Shown here piece by piece: positions 23,000 to 36,745 of a stretch of DNA of 64,000 bases. The DNA is from Saposhnikovia divaricata. Its lineage: Eukaryota > Streptophyta > Magnoliopsida > Apiales > Apiaceae. A program made the translations under genes and the position numbers. Below the pieces are notes generated by a model that did no database searches, was not told where the DNA came from, and saw only the letters and a program-made list of their open reading frames with translations. The stretch's first letter is position 1. Each line of letters begins with the position of its first letter. The stretch lies in assembly GCA_036435485.1 (NCBI GenBank), contig CM071595.1, positions 105,640,580-105,704,579 on the forward strand. The letters are read 5' to 3'.

Positions 23000-24811
23000 T
23001 GAAAGTGTAAAATTAATCTAGCTTACAAACATGGTCAAAACATGATTTACCTTCATCCAGAATGTTTTCAAACAAACCATCATCGTAGTTCTCATATTGT
23101 TCACGTATTGCTAAAACATAATTTCAAAAGTTAAATTGAACACGATGAACCTTCTACAAATGTTATACAATCAATTACACATATTTGACATAGAATTCCT
23201 ATAACTTACATTCTGAGTCATCATCGTCACTTTGTATTGGATCGTCATGTTCTACATCAAACATGAAAATGATGATTTATTAATCTATAGATGTATTAAT
23301 GCCCTTAATACCTTATAGTGAAAGATAAAAAATAAATGGTCAACTTACCTGAATCAATATCTTTAGGAGGTTCATAAACATCATTGAAACTGTCAAGTAA
23401 ATTTTTTCTTTCAGGGGGAACATGAAGAACACCATATTGATGTGTCATTGGTTGATTCTGTTTAGGGTGCCCTGTTATTATTAAATCGTATTCATCAACA
23501 ATTACACTGTTAACTTAGTTGTGTGAAGTTGATTTTCCAAAACGTAAGAGTAATAAGATAAACATACATGGATTATTATCATCTGATATAGTGGATGCAG
23601 GTAATTGGAAAACAGAATTACTTGTTTGTCCAGGATGACTGTAACTTGTTAAACGTTTTGGTGGAACACTTGAACATGATGCTAATCTATAAAATACAAA
23701 AATTCTCTAATTTAGTAAACAAACAATATCGTATGGAATGTTTAAAATCGTTTAACAAATAGACAAATACAACTGTTATTAGAAGGATATATATTAGAAG
23801 GTGGAATTTGGAAGCTTGCTTTAGTCGTTTGTCCTCTTATTGACTCTGTACAAAACAGGCAAGGTATTCAAAACATGCAATTATTTTCAAAACTTAATAT
23901 TTAAAAATAAAACTTTAATTATTAAATATAATTTTAACACCTGTTAAATTGCAGATCGTAGAATGACTTGATAGCTGTGATCTATCACTAACACTGACAC
24001 GTCGGAGTTCATGCATTGCTGTTGATATTAAAAAAAACATTTTAGAAGCAAATGAAAAAGAAACATATGTAATTGTAATTAGATGGATTTGAAACAAACC
24101 AGTGAAATTAACGTGTTGCAATCTTCGAGCGGATGGTGAAGAACTGACATTTGTAGGCCCTTTTTGCGACTTTGTACTTTGTAAACATAAAACATATTAA
24201 AAAATAAAGGTATAATATATAAGATCAGTGGCAAATAATATGATGAATTAATGTACTTTTCAATTGTTACAGGATACATGTGAAGTTGGAACATGCAGAG
24301 TGAAAGGAGATGATTTGACCAACAATGAGGGGGTTAAATCGGTCAAAACTAATTAATCAATACAAAAAAAAAAGAAAAAATTCATAAACATCAAATTCAA
24401 ATATAAAGAATTAAAAAGATAAATACAAAAAGAGAAACACCTGAAGAACGAATGAGAGAATTTGACTTAAGTGTTGCATCATTTGGTTTCGGAAATCCAT
24501 GTGACTCAGAAATGCCTTTATTATTAATGAAACAATACTTGAGAACATTTGTATTTATGTTCGAAAGTGGTACTCGTCCTGCATCTATAAAAGAATAACA
24601 AATTTTATTAAAATACATTTCATTTGAATATATAAAATTGTCATTATATCAACTCACATTCAAGGCTTTTAGCTGCTGGTGAAGGAGTATTAGCATTGCA
24701 ATTCTCTGAACCAATTGGTAGTGGAGATATAGTTTTAGTTGAACTTGAAGACTGATTTAAGTGATAAGTCTTGTTTGATGTGGGACTTAAAAACTTCTGA
24801 AAAGGATTCAT
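23000..24811 (-). pseudogene. Helitron Rep/helicase 5' exons (variable N-terminal region)
   Basis: A series of short minus-strand exons separated by AT-rich introns feeds into the Rep region. Clear pieces are MNPFQKFLSPTSNKTYHL (start ATG near 24811), NTNVLKYCFINNKG (~24540), PPKRLTSYSHPGQTS (~23650), HQYGVLHVPPERKN (~23430), YEPPKDIDS (~23360) and YDDGLFENILDEG (~23070). The composition is Ser/Pro/Asn-rich and low in complexity, as is usual for the poorly conserved N terminus of plant Helitron proteins. Exact junctions were not all resolved. Coding potential rests on open frames with donors and acceptors in the right places. Confidence 0.6.
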
Positions 24812-26072
24812 GCGTGCAATAGGAACTACATAAAATGATAATGTAAAGATTATTACAAAACAACATTAATCTGAATACCAGATAATTCTACTAAACACAT
24901 TTTGTGAATAGGTGCAATCGCACTATGAAAGGATATCTTCGATATATTATTTATTTTAGTATTTGTACGATTTAAACATAAAATTTAATTACACTTAGTT
25001 ATCCTCTCCACTAGGTCATTAATTTAATTGATTCCGTCAAAACTCAAAAGTCAATTCTAGCAGTATCTATATTTTTACCTATAAGAGATATTCCATTATC
25101 GCGAAAAATTAAATTATATTTTTATGGAATATATCTCTACCAAGGCAATAAAGATCGAAAAAGAAATATCAAGGTGTGATATTTTTTAGATCTTATTTGC
25201 AACATTGATAAGGCGACAAGCTCAAACAAAGAATATTTTAGGATTAATATTCTTTAGAGAACTCGTGCTACAAATTAAAAACGAACCGTTTTTATTCGAA
25301 AAATATTCTGTCTTCGCACTCAAAATATATTCTCATCAAAGAATATTAATATTTAAAGTAATTTTTCTCCCGCATCTTTAATTTATTCTAATTTCGGAGA
25401 AGATTATTTTAAATACTCAAATATATTTCCTACACTCTCAAAATATTTTATATATTAGGAAATATATTCTAAGTGTCTATTCTTGTCAAAACATTGGTTA
25501 AAAGATTTATCTATTTCAAAGAAACACCAATCGTATTTTATTCGGAACCAAAACCTGATTTAATCGTATTAAATCCAAATAAAATACTTCCACTTGCTAG
25601 AATGACTTGAAACTTGAGATGAGTCACTTAACTGTTATTTTCTATGCATGGTAAAAGTTTCGCAATTTTCTGAGAATTTTGGTCCGGGCGCGAAAATTGA
25701 GGCGGTGGATCCACGTTTGACCATGTTTGACCAAGTCAACGTTGACCAAATTTGACCAAACTTTCCAGAATATCATTTTATAATATTCCTAAATGCTCCA
25801 TAATTTTAGAATTATTTATTGGGTATATTCGTATTTTTCGAGTATTTAATTAACGAAACATGTTACGTATTTATTCGTTAATTGATACGAGTACGATACA
25901 ATAAATTAGAGCCCAAACACAGCTGGTATTACTTTACCAAACCCACTCCAAAGAAACAAAAAACCACCCCAAAGAAACACAATGTCACTTTTCACCTCAT
26001 CAATCCACACCTTTTCAATCTCAGCCACTCCTTTTACCTTTAATCTCAACCACTCCTTCCACCCAACTCCTC

Positions 26073-26080
26073 CTATAAAT
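26073..26080 (+). promoter_or_regulatory. Probable TATA box of the copia LTR
   Basis: CTATAAAT lies in a pyrimidine-rich context about 30 bp before an A/C-rich start region, within the LTR and well upstream of the primer site. This is a position-based guess. Confidence 0.4.
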
Positions 26081-26763
26081 AACCCCCTTTCCCCAACCAT
26101 TTTACATAAGCTAAAGAGCCAAAGAATTACAGGGAATTTAAGAATTAGAGCTCTCTCAATATATCCAAACACTCTCTACACCTACTTCATCTCAAAAACC
26201 TTCTCTTTCTTATATATACTTAAATATATACAAGGTTTTTGTTCCAAAAAGCTTAGTTCCTTCAACCAAGCTTTCTCCCACCTAGCAAGCTCCTCTACCA
26301 CTACTATCCGGCCTCCTGAAGGGCTGCCCAAGTTCGACCATAAAGCCAAAATCCGGCCGAACCTCCGGCGAACTTTTCCGGCCATATCCAAAAGTGGTAA
26401 TATTTTAGCTTCATATCTGAGTCTTAACCGACCATATTTTTATACATATAAGAGCTCTATACCTTCATCTCATCTTCTTTATTAAGCTCTTATATCGGAT
26501 CTCAAACAAGGACCATAAAAATCCGTAAAAGGATTAAATTTCGAACAACGATTCAAAATATTACAACACCTCAAAAAGAGGTTATATTTGACGATGGTCA
26601 AATTATTACATCGAGGTTGATTTGATTCCCTTCTATCACCTCTAGTGTTCCGGGGGAAAAGAATCAAAAAGCCTTAATTAAAACTTTAACGCACTTACTT
26701 TGGCCATTAATATTTTATTGTTGTGTGGTGTGTTTATTTACTTGTACGTGTGTGTTTATTTTT

Positions 26764-26957
26764 AACGCGTAATAGCGTGGCGAAAGTCGTTTTTATATTT
26801 TCCGCACTTTTTCTTCTCCTCCTCACACTTATTAGTGATTTTACTTTCCGCACTAATCTTAACACGTAATAGCATGGCGAAAGCCTTTTATATATTTTCC
26901 GCACTTTTTATTCTCGTCCTCACACTTGTGAGTGATTTTACTTTTCGCACTAATTTA
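26764..26957. repeat. ~97-bp tandem duplication in the copia LTR
   Basis: The phrase beginning AACGCGTAATAGCGTGGCGA and ending TTTCCGCACTAATC (26764-26860) recurs with a few changes at 26861-26957, followed by the start of a third copy. Confidence 0.85.
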
Positions 26958-28067
26958 ACGCATAGCGGCACTCGTTTTATCCTATAGATAAGCGAGTTAC
27001 TTTTCTGTACGTGTGCATTTATTTGTGTGTTGTGTTAAATCGGCCAAATTATATTAAAGTGCAAATTGTTAAAGTAATATTGTAACACTCTCGTTTAAAT
27101 ATATACGAATAGTCTAAAGTTGACTATATCGAACGAGAAGTTGTTTATCAAAGATCCTTAAGCTATAAAGCTTTTACAAGGACTTGATTTATACATTACT
27201 TCGAAAATAGACGTATTTTCGATAAACAAGTAATTTTAAGTATACTTCGACATTACAAAAAGTCGAACCAAAGTATACGATTATAAACATAATAAGCCTA
27301 CGAGCTTAAAGGACATAATCAATATTTACAAACTCTGAGATATATTTAAATCTCACTTAAATGGAGTATTGTATTAAAAGTATTTTTTGATCTAAAAGTC
27401 ATATCGAATAAAAGAATACACATAAAGTCGTAAGCAAATAAAGCTTATTGAACTTATCGTAATTAGTATTCGTGTAAGAATATTATAGTCACCCTAGGAC
27501 ATATTAGTCCAAAACCTCTCTTTATATTACGGTTTGTTTCGTAGATATTGTTTTCTAAGTTTTGAAGTGAGACGATTCTCGTTCTAAGACCCAAGTCCTA
27601 GGCACTAGCGGGGAGTTAGTGGCCTTTGCACCGTGAAGAAGAGGAAAGACCCAAGACCTTTCATCTAAGATCCAAGACCGGCAAAAGCGAGGAATTCAAA
27701 GACTACACCAAGGGTTCTACATCAACTTTGAAGAAGTAGTGGGGTGTTGCTGTCTAAGATAAGTTATGTAGGTTTTCACAACGACTTTGAGGGTGTAACG
27801 GGGAGTTACGGCCCAAGACGAGTCTTGTGGGTTTTTATATTTATTGTGAGGTTGTATCGGGGAGATACGTATACCAAGACCAATATTTATAAGGTTGTAA
27901 AGGCTTCTCCACCTACTAAAGGAGCGAGTTATTTTTAATGGAAAATCTCGAGTCCAGAGAAGAGCTCGGGGACTGGAGTAGGGGTGAGCGAATCCATTAG
28001 GGGTTGCGCCATCGCGAACCAGGATAAAATCTCCTGTGTGTTATTTTCTTCCCTTGTCTTTTATTTC

Positions 28068-28410
28068 TGCACTTATAAACTGCATAACAACTCGGTAAAA
28101 GATTTAAAAAGGGATAAATCTTTTTAAAACGCCATAATAATTTTTAAATTGGATATTAAGCTATTCAACCCCCCCCCCCTTCTAGCTTAAAATAGCCCTC
28201 TTACGGGACCTAACAATTGGTATCAGAGTGGTGCTTTTTACTGCACTTATAAACTGCATAACAACTCGGTAAAAGATTTAAAAAGGGATAAATATTTTTA
28301 AAATGCCATAATAATTTTTAAATTGGATATTAAGCTATTCAACCCCCCCTTCTAGCTTAAAATAGCCCTCTTACGGGACCTAACAATTGGTATCAGAGCG
28401 GTGCTTTTTA
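28068..28410. repeat. Tandem duplication of LTR terminus plus primer site
   Basis: The block from TGCACTTATAAACTGCATAA through the C-run, CTTACGGGACCTAACA and TTGGTATCAGAG is present twice: from 28068 and from 28242 (offset ~174 bp, with a shorter C-run in the second). Two primer-binding sites result, at 28217 and 28387. The second is the one next to gag. Confidence 0.9.
28387..28405 (+). other. Primer-binding site (tRNA-Met) of the copia element
   Basis: TTGGTATCAGAGCGGTGC sits one base after the LTR-terminal ACA and 60 bp before the gag start. An older or duplicated copy with one change lies at 28217. Confidence 0.85.
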
Positions 28411-28464
28411 ACGTGTTTGTTGAGTGATTTGCAGATTTACAAGCACAATAAAAAGTGATCCTAC

Positions 28465-31400
28465 ATGGCATATCTAAATACCATCGGTTGCGGTGAAGGC
28501 CTATCTAGCTCTTGCCCTCCTCTATTTGATGGCACCAACTTTGCAACATGGAAAACGAGGTTTCGTATCTATGCTAGATCTCAAGGAGTCAAAGTTTGGA
28601 TGGCCATAGAAGACGAAGTTGTTATTCCTACTGAAACAGTTGACGGTGTCATTGTTGAAAAGAAGAAAAAGAATACAAAAGAGTAAACAATTGCAAGTAC
28701 GCACAAGAAATGTGGAACAAATTATTGATTACCTATAAAGGAACCATTGATATAAAAGATTATCGAATGGATACTTTAATCCAAGAATACGAGAACTTTA
28801 AACTCCAAGAGGGAGAAAATATCATCGACATGGAAACAAGATGTACTCGTATAATCGATGAATTATCTCAACTCGAAAAGAGTTATACTCGAAATGAAAA
28901 GAATCGAAGAGTTCTTAAATCTTTACCTCCTAGTTGGAAGGTTAAAGTTACTACCATAAAAGAAATGCATAATCTAAATGATTATGACATCGATAATTTA
29001 TTCGGGAATCTTCGTGCATACGAAGAAGACAATATTCTGGATAAGGTGATTCCTAAGGTGGAAGACAAAAAGAAAAATATGGCTTTAAAAGCTATATTAA
29101 TCGATGAAAATGAAAATGATGAGGAGTTGAACGAAGAACTCCAAGATCTCGATGAAAGCAAAATTGCTTTACTAACGAGACAACTTCGTCGTGTGCTACA
29201 AAGCAAAGCTCAAAGATACAGAAAAGGCTTCCTAAAATCAAATAATCAACAAAGAGTTTTTAACTCTAAAGGAAGTCCTAATTACTCTCAAAATTATAGT
29301 CCTAACTATAAGAGTAATTTTCCAACAACGAGCTATAACAAAGGCAAAGTCACTCAAAATACAAATGCCTATAATAATGCCAACAACAATAGCAATCCTC
29401 CTTACACCCCTCCAAAATATAAGGAACAAAATCTGGAGGAAACACAAGAAGTGTGTTTCGAGTGTAAGCAACCGGGTCACTTCAAAAGAGAATGTCCTAA
29501 GCTTGCTAAAGGAAGAATTCTCATGGCGGAAAACGGTTGGGATTTGAGTGAAGATGAAGAAGTTCCGGAAGCTAGTGAAGAAGTTGCCAACTTGTGCTTA
29601 ATGGCTATCGGGGATGAAGCTACTTCAACGGGAGCCTTCACTTCTCATCAAGAGGTTTGTCTTGATGCTAAGCAAGACATGTGGTACCTTGATAGTGGGT
29701 GTTCAAGACATATGACCGGTAATAAGTTATTGTTGAACAACATTAAAAAGGTCACTGCGGGAAGTGTCACATTTGGAGATAGTAGTAAAGGCATCATTGT
29801 CGGCATCGGAGACATCGGGAATAGTCGCTTCAAGATTTCAAATGTACAACTAGTCACGGGACTAAAGTACAATCTTCTCTCAATAAATCAACTTTACGAC
29901 AATGAATACAAGGTAATTTTCTATACAACTCATTGTTCAATTCTAGATAAAGATTGGAAATTGGTTCTCACTTGCCCTCGAAACAAAAATGTCTATACAT
30001 GTGACATGAGCAAGAATGAGAATGTATTCCGAATCACAACAAACGATGACCCTTGGCTATGGCATCGAAGATTAGGACATGCAAATATGAAGTTGATTAA
30101 AAACATATCAACTAAAGATCATGTACGAGGCATACCAAAATTGAATTATCAAAAAGATCATATTTGTGAAGCTTGCAAAATTGGAAAACAAATTCGAGCC
30201 TCTCACAGAGCTAAATTCATGGTATCAACCTCTAGACCTCTCGAGCTTTTACATATGGATCTCATTGGTCCGGTTCCAATACAAAGTCTCGGAGGTTATT
30301 CATACACATTAGTAATCGTTGATGATTATTCACGATTCACGTGGACAGAATTTCTCAAATCTAAAAGTGATGCTTTTGAATCTTTTTCTTCTCTATGTAA
30401 AAGAATTCAAAATCAACAAAATAGTACCATAGTCTATATACGGACTGATCTTGGTAAAGAATTTGAGAATTCTAGTTTTATGAACTTTTGTGATGAAAAC
30501 GGAATCATACACAATTTTTCTGCTCCTTACACTCCATAATCAAATGGAGTAGTTGAAAGGAAGAACAGAACTTTACAAGAAATGGCAAGCATAATGCTAA
30601 ATGAATGTCGTCGACCTAAATATTTTTGGGCCGAAGCGATGTCTACTTCTTGCCATATTCTTAATCGGGTTTTGCTACGTCCAATAACACAAAATACTCC
30701 TTACGAGCTTTATTTTGGCAAAACACCGAAACTAAGTTACTTTCGAGTATTCGGATGCAAATGCTTCATATTAAACTCGAAAGACAATCTTACCAAATTT
30801 GATCCTAAATCAAGTGAAGGTATATTTCTTGGATACTCTACAAATAGCAAAGCCTATCGAGTATTCAATCTTAAAACACTTGTGGTGGAAGAATCAATGA
30901 ATGTTGCATTTGATGAAAGCAAACCATGATCAAAGTACAAAGATCTTGTTGAAAATGATAAAGTTGAACAAGACGATGTTGAAAATATTATTCGACAATT
31001 CGAAAATATGGATCTTGGAACTCCTAACCTAAGAAATCCATTAGAATTAACCGAAACGGAAGTAGAACTTCTAAAAGAAATTCCTATTATTAGAAGTCAT
31101 CCACTAGATAACGTTCTTGGAGACTTAAATAAAGGAGTTCAAATGCGGTCACAAGTACAAAACGTTGTGAATCATCTTATTTTTCTATCACAAATAGAAC
31201 CTAAGACCACTAAAGAAGCTTTGCTAGACGAGGATTGGATCTCGTCTATACAAGAGGAATTACTACAATTCGCTCGTAGCAAAGTTTGGGAACTTGTTCT
31301 AAAACCCAAAAATACTTCCATTGGAACCAAGTGGGTATTTAGAAACAAGTTAGATGAAAACGGAATGGTTGTTAGAAATAAAGCGAGACTAGTCGCTCAA

Positions 31401-32724
31401 GGCTATACCCAAATGGAAGGGATAGACTTTGATGAAACTTATGAACCCGTAGCACGAATCGAATCAATTCGAATGCTATTGCCTTACGCGTGTCATAAAG
31501 ATTTCAAAGTATACCAAATGGATGTCAAATTGGCCTTCTTAAACGGGATATTCGAAGAAGAACTCTATGTCAAACAACCTCCCGGTTTTGAAGATGCCAC
31601 GCATTCGGAATATGTATACAAATTATACAAAGCTCTATACGGCTTAAAACAAGCTCCAAGAGCTTGGTATGAAAGGTTGAGCAAGTTCCTATTAGAAAAC
31701 AATTTTAAAATGGGAACGGCAAACAAAACCTTATTTATAAGACAAGTAAAAGATGATATCTTGCTTGTACAAATATACGTAGATGACATCATTTTTGGTT
31801 CAACCAATGATGCACTATGCAAAGAATTCTCTGACAATATGAGCAAAGAATTCGAAATGAGTATGATGGGTGAATTAAATTTCTTTTTAGGATTGTAAAT
31901 TAAGCAATCTGATGAAGGTATACATATTTCACAATCAAAATATTGTAAAGAAATGATAAAGAAATTTGAAATGGAAAATTCAAAACCCATATCTACTCCT
32001 ATGTCAACTTCTGATAAATTAACAGAAGATCCTAATGGAATACCCGTTGACAATAAGAAATATCGAGGCATGATTGGTAGCTTGCTATACATAACCGCAA
32101 GTCGTCCCGATATTCAATATAGTGTTTGTAAGTGTGTTAGATTCCAAGTAGCACAAAAGGAATCTCACTTATCCGCGGTAAAACGGATATTGAGATATCT
32201 AAAAGGAGCCACTAACGTTGGTCTTCGGTATCCTAAAGGAGTACCATTCGACTTAATATGTTTTTCTGATTCGGACTATGTCGGGCATTTAGTCGACATA
32301 AAAAGTACAAGTGGTACATGTCAGTTTCTGGGAGGATGCCTAGTATCTTGGTTTTCCAAGAAACAAAATTCGGTATCTATTTCCATAACGGAAGCTGAAT
32401 ATATAGCGGCTGCAAAATGTTGTGCTCAAATCTTATGGATGAAGCAAACATTAGCTGACTATAATGTTAAATTTAATGTGATCTCAATCTTATGCGATAA
32501 CACGAGTACTATTGATCTTAGCAAAAATCCCATGTTACATTCAAGATCTAAGCATATAGATGTGAGACATCATTTTTCTACGTGATCATGTCAATAAAGG
32601 CGATATAAAAATGACTCATATCGAAACTGAGTACAATCTCGCAGACATATTCACGAAACCATTGAATTCCGAAAGATTCACTAAACTCCGGTTGGATTTA
32701 GGAATGTTGGAAATTCCAAAATAA
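28465..32724 (+). pseudogene. Ty1/copia gag-pol polyprotein, SIRE/Maximus-like, lightly damaged
   Basis: Domains in order: gag (LFDGTNFATWKTRF), zinc knuckle CFECKQPGHFKREC (~29455), protease WYLDSGCSRHMTG (~29680), integrase (HRRLGH...CEACKIGK, core Asp in LHMDLIGPVP and RTDLGKEF, Glu in NGVVERKNR), reverse transcriptase (WVFRNKLDENG, active site YVDDIIFG ~31775) and RNase H (EAEYIAA ~32390), with C terminus FTKPLNSERF. The order protease-integrase-RT-RNase H defines copia. Lesions: a stop at 28684 plus a deletion of gag sequence before 28700, in-frame stops at about 30537, 30927 and 31896, and a 1-nt insertion near 32575. Between 28710 and 32580 the reading frame never changes, so the copy is fairly young. 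SIRE-like assignment is by similarity of motifs. Confidence 0.9.
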
Positions 32725-35700
32725 TGGTTTATATATTTTGTGAGAATATTTATCATTATTTATAGTCATCTCACGAAAAAGATATCTTTCCGGATGATTA
32801 AAACACAGATTCATCGATAACGATAACATATGAAACTTTATCGATCGGGTTTTATCGAGAACTTAATTTTCCTACGGATAAAGATAAAACTATTCGAGCA
32901 AATATTTATCGGAATTAATTTCGGAAATATTTTTGAGATACTAAATAAATGATATTTATCTCAAATACAAAGAATCAAAATATTAGTATGATTCTCTAAA
33001 TAATCGTAATATATTATTATATATCAATATTTATATATATAATAAATATTATTGATTTTCAAAAACTATTTTAGATATAAAATATATTATTTTTCTACTT
33101 ATTTTGGTTATTTTGACCCAAATACTAGAGTCAAACCCGATCCAAGTCAGTCAAACCCTACCCATATGAAAACCCTAGTTAATCCTGACCGTCCAATGTT
33201 AAAGATGGATTAATCCTAGCCATCCATTTCGGAAATTATATATACTAAATATTATGTAATATTCATCGTATATGTGTGTGTAGCAGCCGCGTGCGCCTCT
33301 CATTCTCTCTCGCTCTCCCTCGAAACCTCACGGTTACTCTTCATTTTTCCGACGAATTCATCGTCTTTTTTCCGATGAAATATCGATTAAACACTATTCA
33401 ATACGCTACACATCTTCTTAACATCGATTTGATTCCCAGAAATCTCAAATCGACACAAAAATCAAATGGGTTGGGTAAAGAAAAAGGGTTTTTGATATAC
33501 AAGTCGTTATCGTCTAAATCACTTTCGATTTACAGATCAAAATCACCATTTATATATATACACGAAACACACACATACTCGCACATTATTTCAATTTTAT
33601 TGATTTAATTTCTCAAAACCCTAACGTGTTCTTGAGAATTTTATGCAGGTTTAATGACGAATTCTCTTAATTCAGTGAGTCAACTCATGAGTCAACTCGA
33701 ACGCGTGCAAGTTTAGGATTGGTAAGTCCCAAGAAGACTACGAGGCCTTGGGTTAAGGTAGATCTTGGTTTAATTTCACGAGAACGTTTGAACTCTGTGA
33801 TATCCTAAAACTACTTGAATCTCTTTGTGATACTTTGAACTGTATTGAAGTTCTTACTTGAGTATTCGAAGTATTGATATGATATATTATTTATTAAAGA
33901 TGTGAGCTTCTACTTTATGGTTCGAATGTGAGAAACAAGTGTGGGTAAGTTACTAAATATGTGTCTCTGACTTGGTAATTCAAGTTATAATCTTGAGTAA
34001 TTTTTGGAATAAGTGTGATATTTGGAAAATAGATGGACTATAATATCTGATGGATTTATGTAAGTGGTCTAAGATATTTGTTAGATAATGGTATCTATTG
34101 TCAATACTGAGAAAATACGGATAATGTCAATACTAGTTTGACTTGGTTAGCTGAGCATTTTGAGAAAATGGAATAATAAATTTGGCATCTCTGTACACTT
34201 GGATATTTGAATATAGACTGATCTTATTGTGTGGGTAAACTTGACATATTCAAAAATGAGCTTCAATGATTTCTTTTCTAAGTAATACTACTTGTATATG
34301 TGGTAACTTTGCTTAAGTGAGAATCTTAAATTGACTTAGTTAATTGTGTAATTTTTTGAAAAGTCACTTAGAGGTATTAACTATGTACAACCTGTGATTT
34401 ATATATGTTAATTGGTAGTTGTCACTATGAATATATACATGACATCTATGATAATGTGACTTAAATCAGTTAATCACATGTTGTTGTTGAACGTGGTTAA
34501 AAGGTATTATACAATCTTCAATATTTGGTTAAAATTACTTTGTCTATGGTTGGAATCCTTGGATACTATTTGATTTAACTGTGAATTCTGAGGACTGTAT
34601 AGTGATTGAATTCTATAGAGATAATATGTGATTGTCAGAATTTGTGAGATGGTACTAGTGTATCTTAGTTCTATTCTTGGTCTAACTACATACTATACTG
34701 AAGTTGGCTTCTATAATGAAATGTGCTGATTGTGTGTGACCTTGCTGTTTACTTCAATTTATATTAACTGATAGTTCACCTTTATAACTATGTCAACTAA
34801 GTTTGCAATTCTAATTACTATATACAGTCATGCATACACACACACACACTTGCCCTCACTCAAAGACTTGGCTGGGACTCCCTTAGAGAGGCCCAGTATC
34901 TGGACACTGGGGTGAAACGGCCACTTAGAGAAATAGGATTCATTCCCTGCATATATTTAGTTAATTGGTATGCTATTATGAACTATGAAACAATTGTTTC
35001 ATTCTGTGTGTAGTGCATGCTTGGTTTATATATGTGACTTAGTCAATATGTGATCTGTGCCTCTTAAATGAAAGAAAGATTGTGGTCTGGTATGCATATC
35101 TCTTTCAATCAATCATTTGTAATATATAGAACATTGAGTCATTAATATATTCTTATAGTACTAAAAGTGGTAACTTGGCATTAAATGAAGATGACATTAG
35201 TTGGACTTTTAGGGTTACTAATGTACCTTTATGGTGTAGCTTTAGGTAAGAGACAGCCATGTGTCCCCTTATATGCATACTTAGAATAGTCAACTATGTC
35301 ATACTGCCACTACAAGTTCACTTTATGTGTTTAAAATGTAATATTCTGTGAGCATTACATAGTTTAATTTACACACATGCCTGACAATCTCTTACACATA
35401 CTTCTATCTACTTCTTTCTCAAGCATCTCATTTAATTGATTCACTATACCATGTACCATGCTGCACCATAAGTTACACACACTTATACTGAATCTGTCAC
35501 TTAACTTCACACAAATCCGGATTTGGTCTTGAAATCTCATGCACATACAGAAATTTATATGTCACATAGATATGCATATATATCAACCTTCATGTTTTGC
35601 ATATATATCAACCTTCATGTTTTACAGCTGCATGCTATCCTATCTACATATAACCTATCCATGCATACTCTGCAGATCATTAATTAAACTCACTGTGGAT

Positions 35701-35858
35701 TTACAAAACTGCATCATCATGATTTTTCAAATATTTTTGAGTTATGAACATATGGATTTGAAAATTATCATTATCTGTGCTAGCTGCCTATATAATGTAC
35801 TCATGCATGCACAACATTTTCACACACACACCTATCTACACTTGCATCTCTCTGTCTT
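32725..35858. other. Unassigned stretch after copia pol
   Basis: It contains no convincing gene. AT-rich sequence (32725-33240) is followed by a leader-like CT-rich part (33285-33330, with a meaningless 110-codon ORF), then long T/G-rich noncoding DNA with a short (CA)n run at 34838. It could be the 3' LTR of the copia element, a second element's LTR, or both. I could not align it with the 5' LTR by eye. Confidence 0.4.
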
Positions 35859-36745
35859 ATGGAATTTACACCATTAAAACCCAACCCAAAAGCCAAAAAT
35901 CTCCAACTCCTTCCTCTATTTCCTGCCATGAATAGGAGAGACTTTAACCATAACCTCTATGCTCCCTTCACTCCCTACTGCCACCTAGACAGTTCCAAAG
36001 AACATTACCGTAAAAAAATCAAACATGAACCCTCAAACCTCAATGAGTATGCTTATATCTCTCATAGTAATAAGCTACCTGTTTTTAGACATCCTACCCC
36101 AAACCCTGTGTTTCAAGCTATGCCCATTTCTGAGAAATCTGTCAACTCTCACATACCTAGAACAAACATCAAACCTCCAAACCCCACTTTAGTAAGGCTG
36201 TCAAACACTGGCAAACTCAATAGAATGCTAAAAAATAACCAACCTAGGATAATGGTGTATGTTCCACAAAATGGAGACATTCATAGCTTACTTACTTCCA
36301 ATAGATAGGAAAATTATGTGTTTTATAGAGGTCAAAACTGCTACACTCATCTCATTGCTGAATTTTATGCTAATATGGAAGTGCAACAAAGGGTAGATGG
36401 AATCTTTTACTTAAGTTCATTTGTGAATGGTAAGAATGTTTATGTGGATCACAATGTTCTTAATAAGTCGCTTAGGTTAGGAAATAAGCCATTTGAGTTA
36501 CCTTGTGTCAACATCTTTGATAAGTTTGTTTTTAACCAAAGTGAGTTTGAACTTTTTCTTGGTCTTTTCTGTGAAGAAGATGTTCCTGAGGGTCTTTGTG
36601 ATAGAGAATTTGCTATAAATTTTAGACATTTTCTGCCTAAGTTTCAACAGTTGGCTATAATCATTAGGTCAAACATTCTGCCCAAGCCAAAACATGATAA
36701 ATTCTTTGACTTTGTTGACCTTAAAGTGATGTTCAAGATTGTGTC
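35859..36745 (+). pseudogene. Retroelement ORF resembling 'putative plant transposon protein', cut by an LTR
   Basis: One reading frame runs from ATG 35859 to 36745 with a single in-frame TAG at 36306. The first ~150 residues are Pro/Asn-rich and basic. The second part, IAEFYANMEVQQ then FVNGKNVYVDHNVLNKSLRL, has the pattern (EFYAN, a short strand, then a helix ending near L.L) typical of env-like or ORF1 proteins in plant LTR elements. The frame is cut at 36746 by the LTR start TGTAACAACCC. The rest must lie beyond the window, after the inserted element. The function of this protein class is not established. Confidence 0.55.

Larger units (their letters stand above)
24930..28385 (+). mobile_element. 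5' LTR of the copia element (left end approximate)
   Basis: The right end is set by ACGGGACCTAACA followed by TTGGTATCAGAGC. The left end is approximate: it lies after the last Helitron exon and before the AT-rich LTR body. Features are a TATA box at 26073, a pyrimidine-rich leader with a spurious 167-codon ORF (25982-26485), a ~97-bp tandem duplication at 26764-26957, GGGGAGTTA(C/G) repeats at 27600-27860 and a tandemly duplicated terminus. I could not match it to a 3' LTR in the window. Confidence 0.5.

Noticed and set aside
25982..26485. 167-codon plus-strand ORF
   Set aside because: It lies in the transcribed leader part of a copia LTR, is low-complexity Ser/Thr/Pro, has no motif, and overlaps an equally open minus-strand frame.
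33276..33608. 110-codon ORF
   Set aside because: No domain and biased composition (leader-like CT-rich DNA); no splice or homology support.
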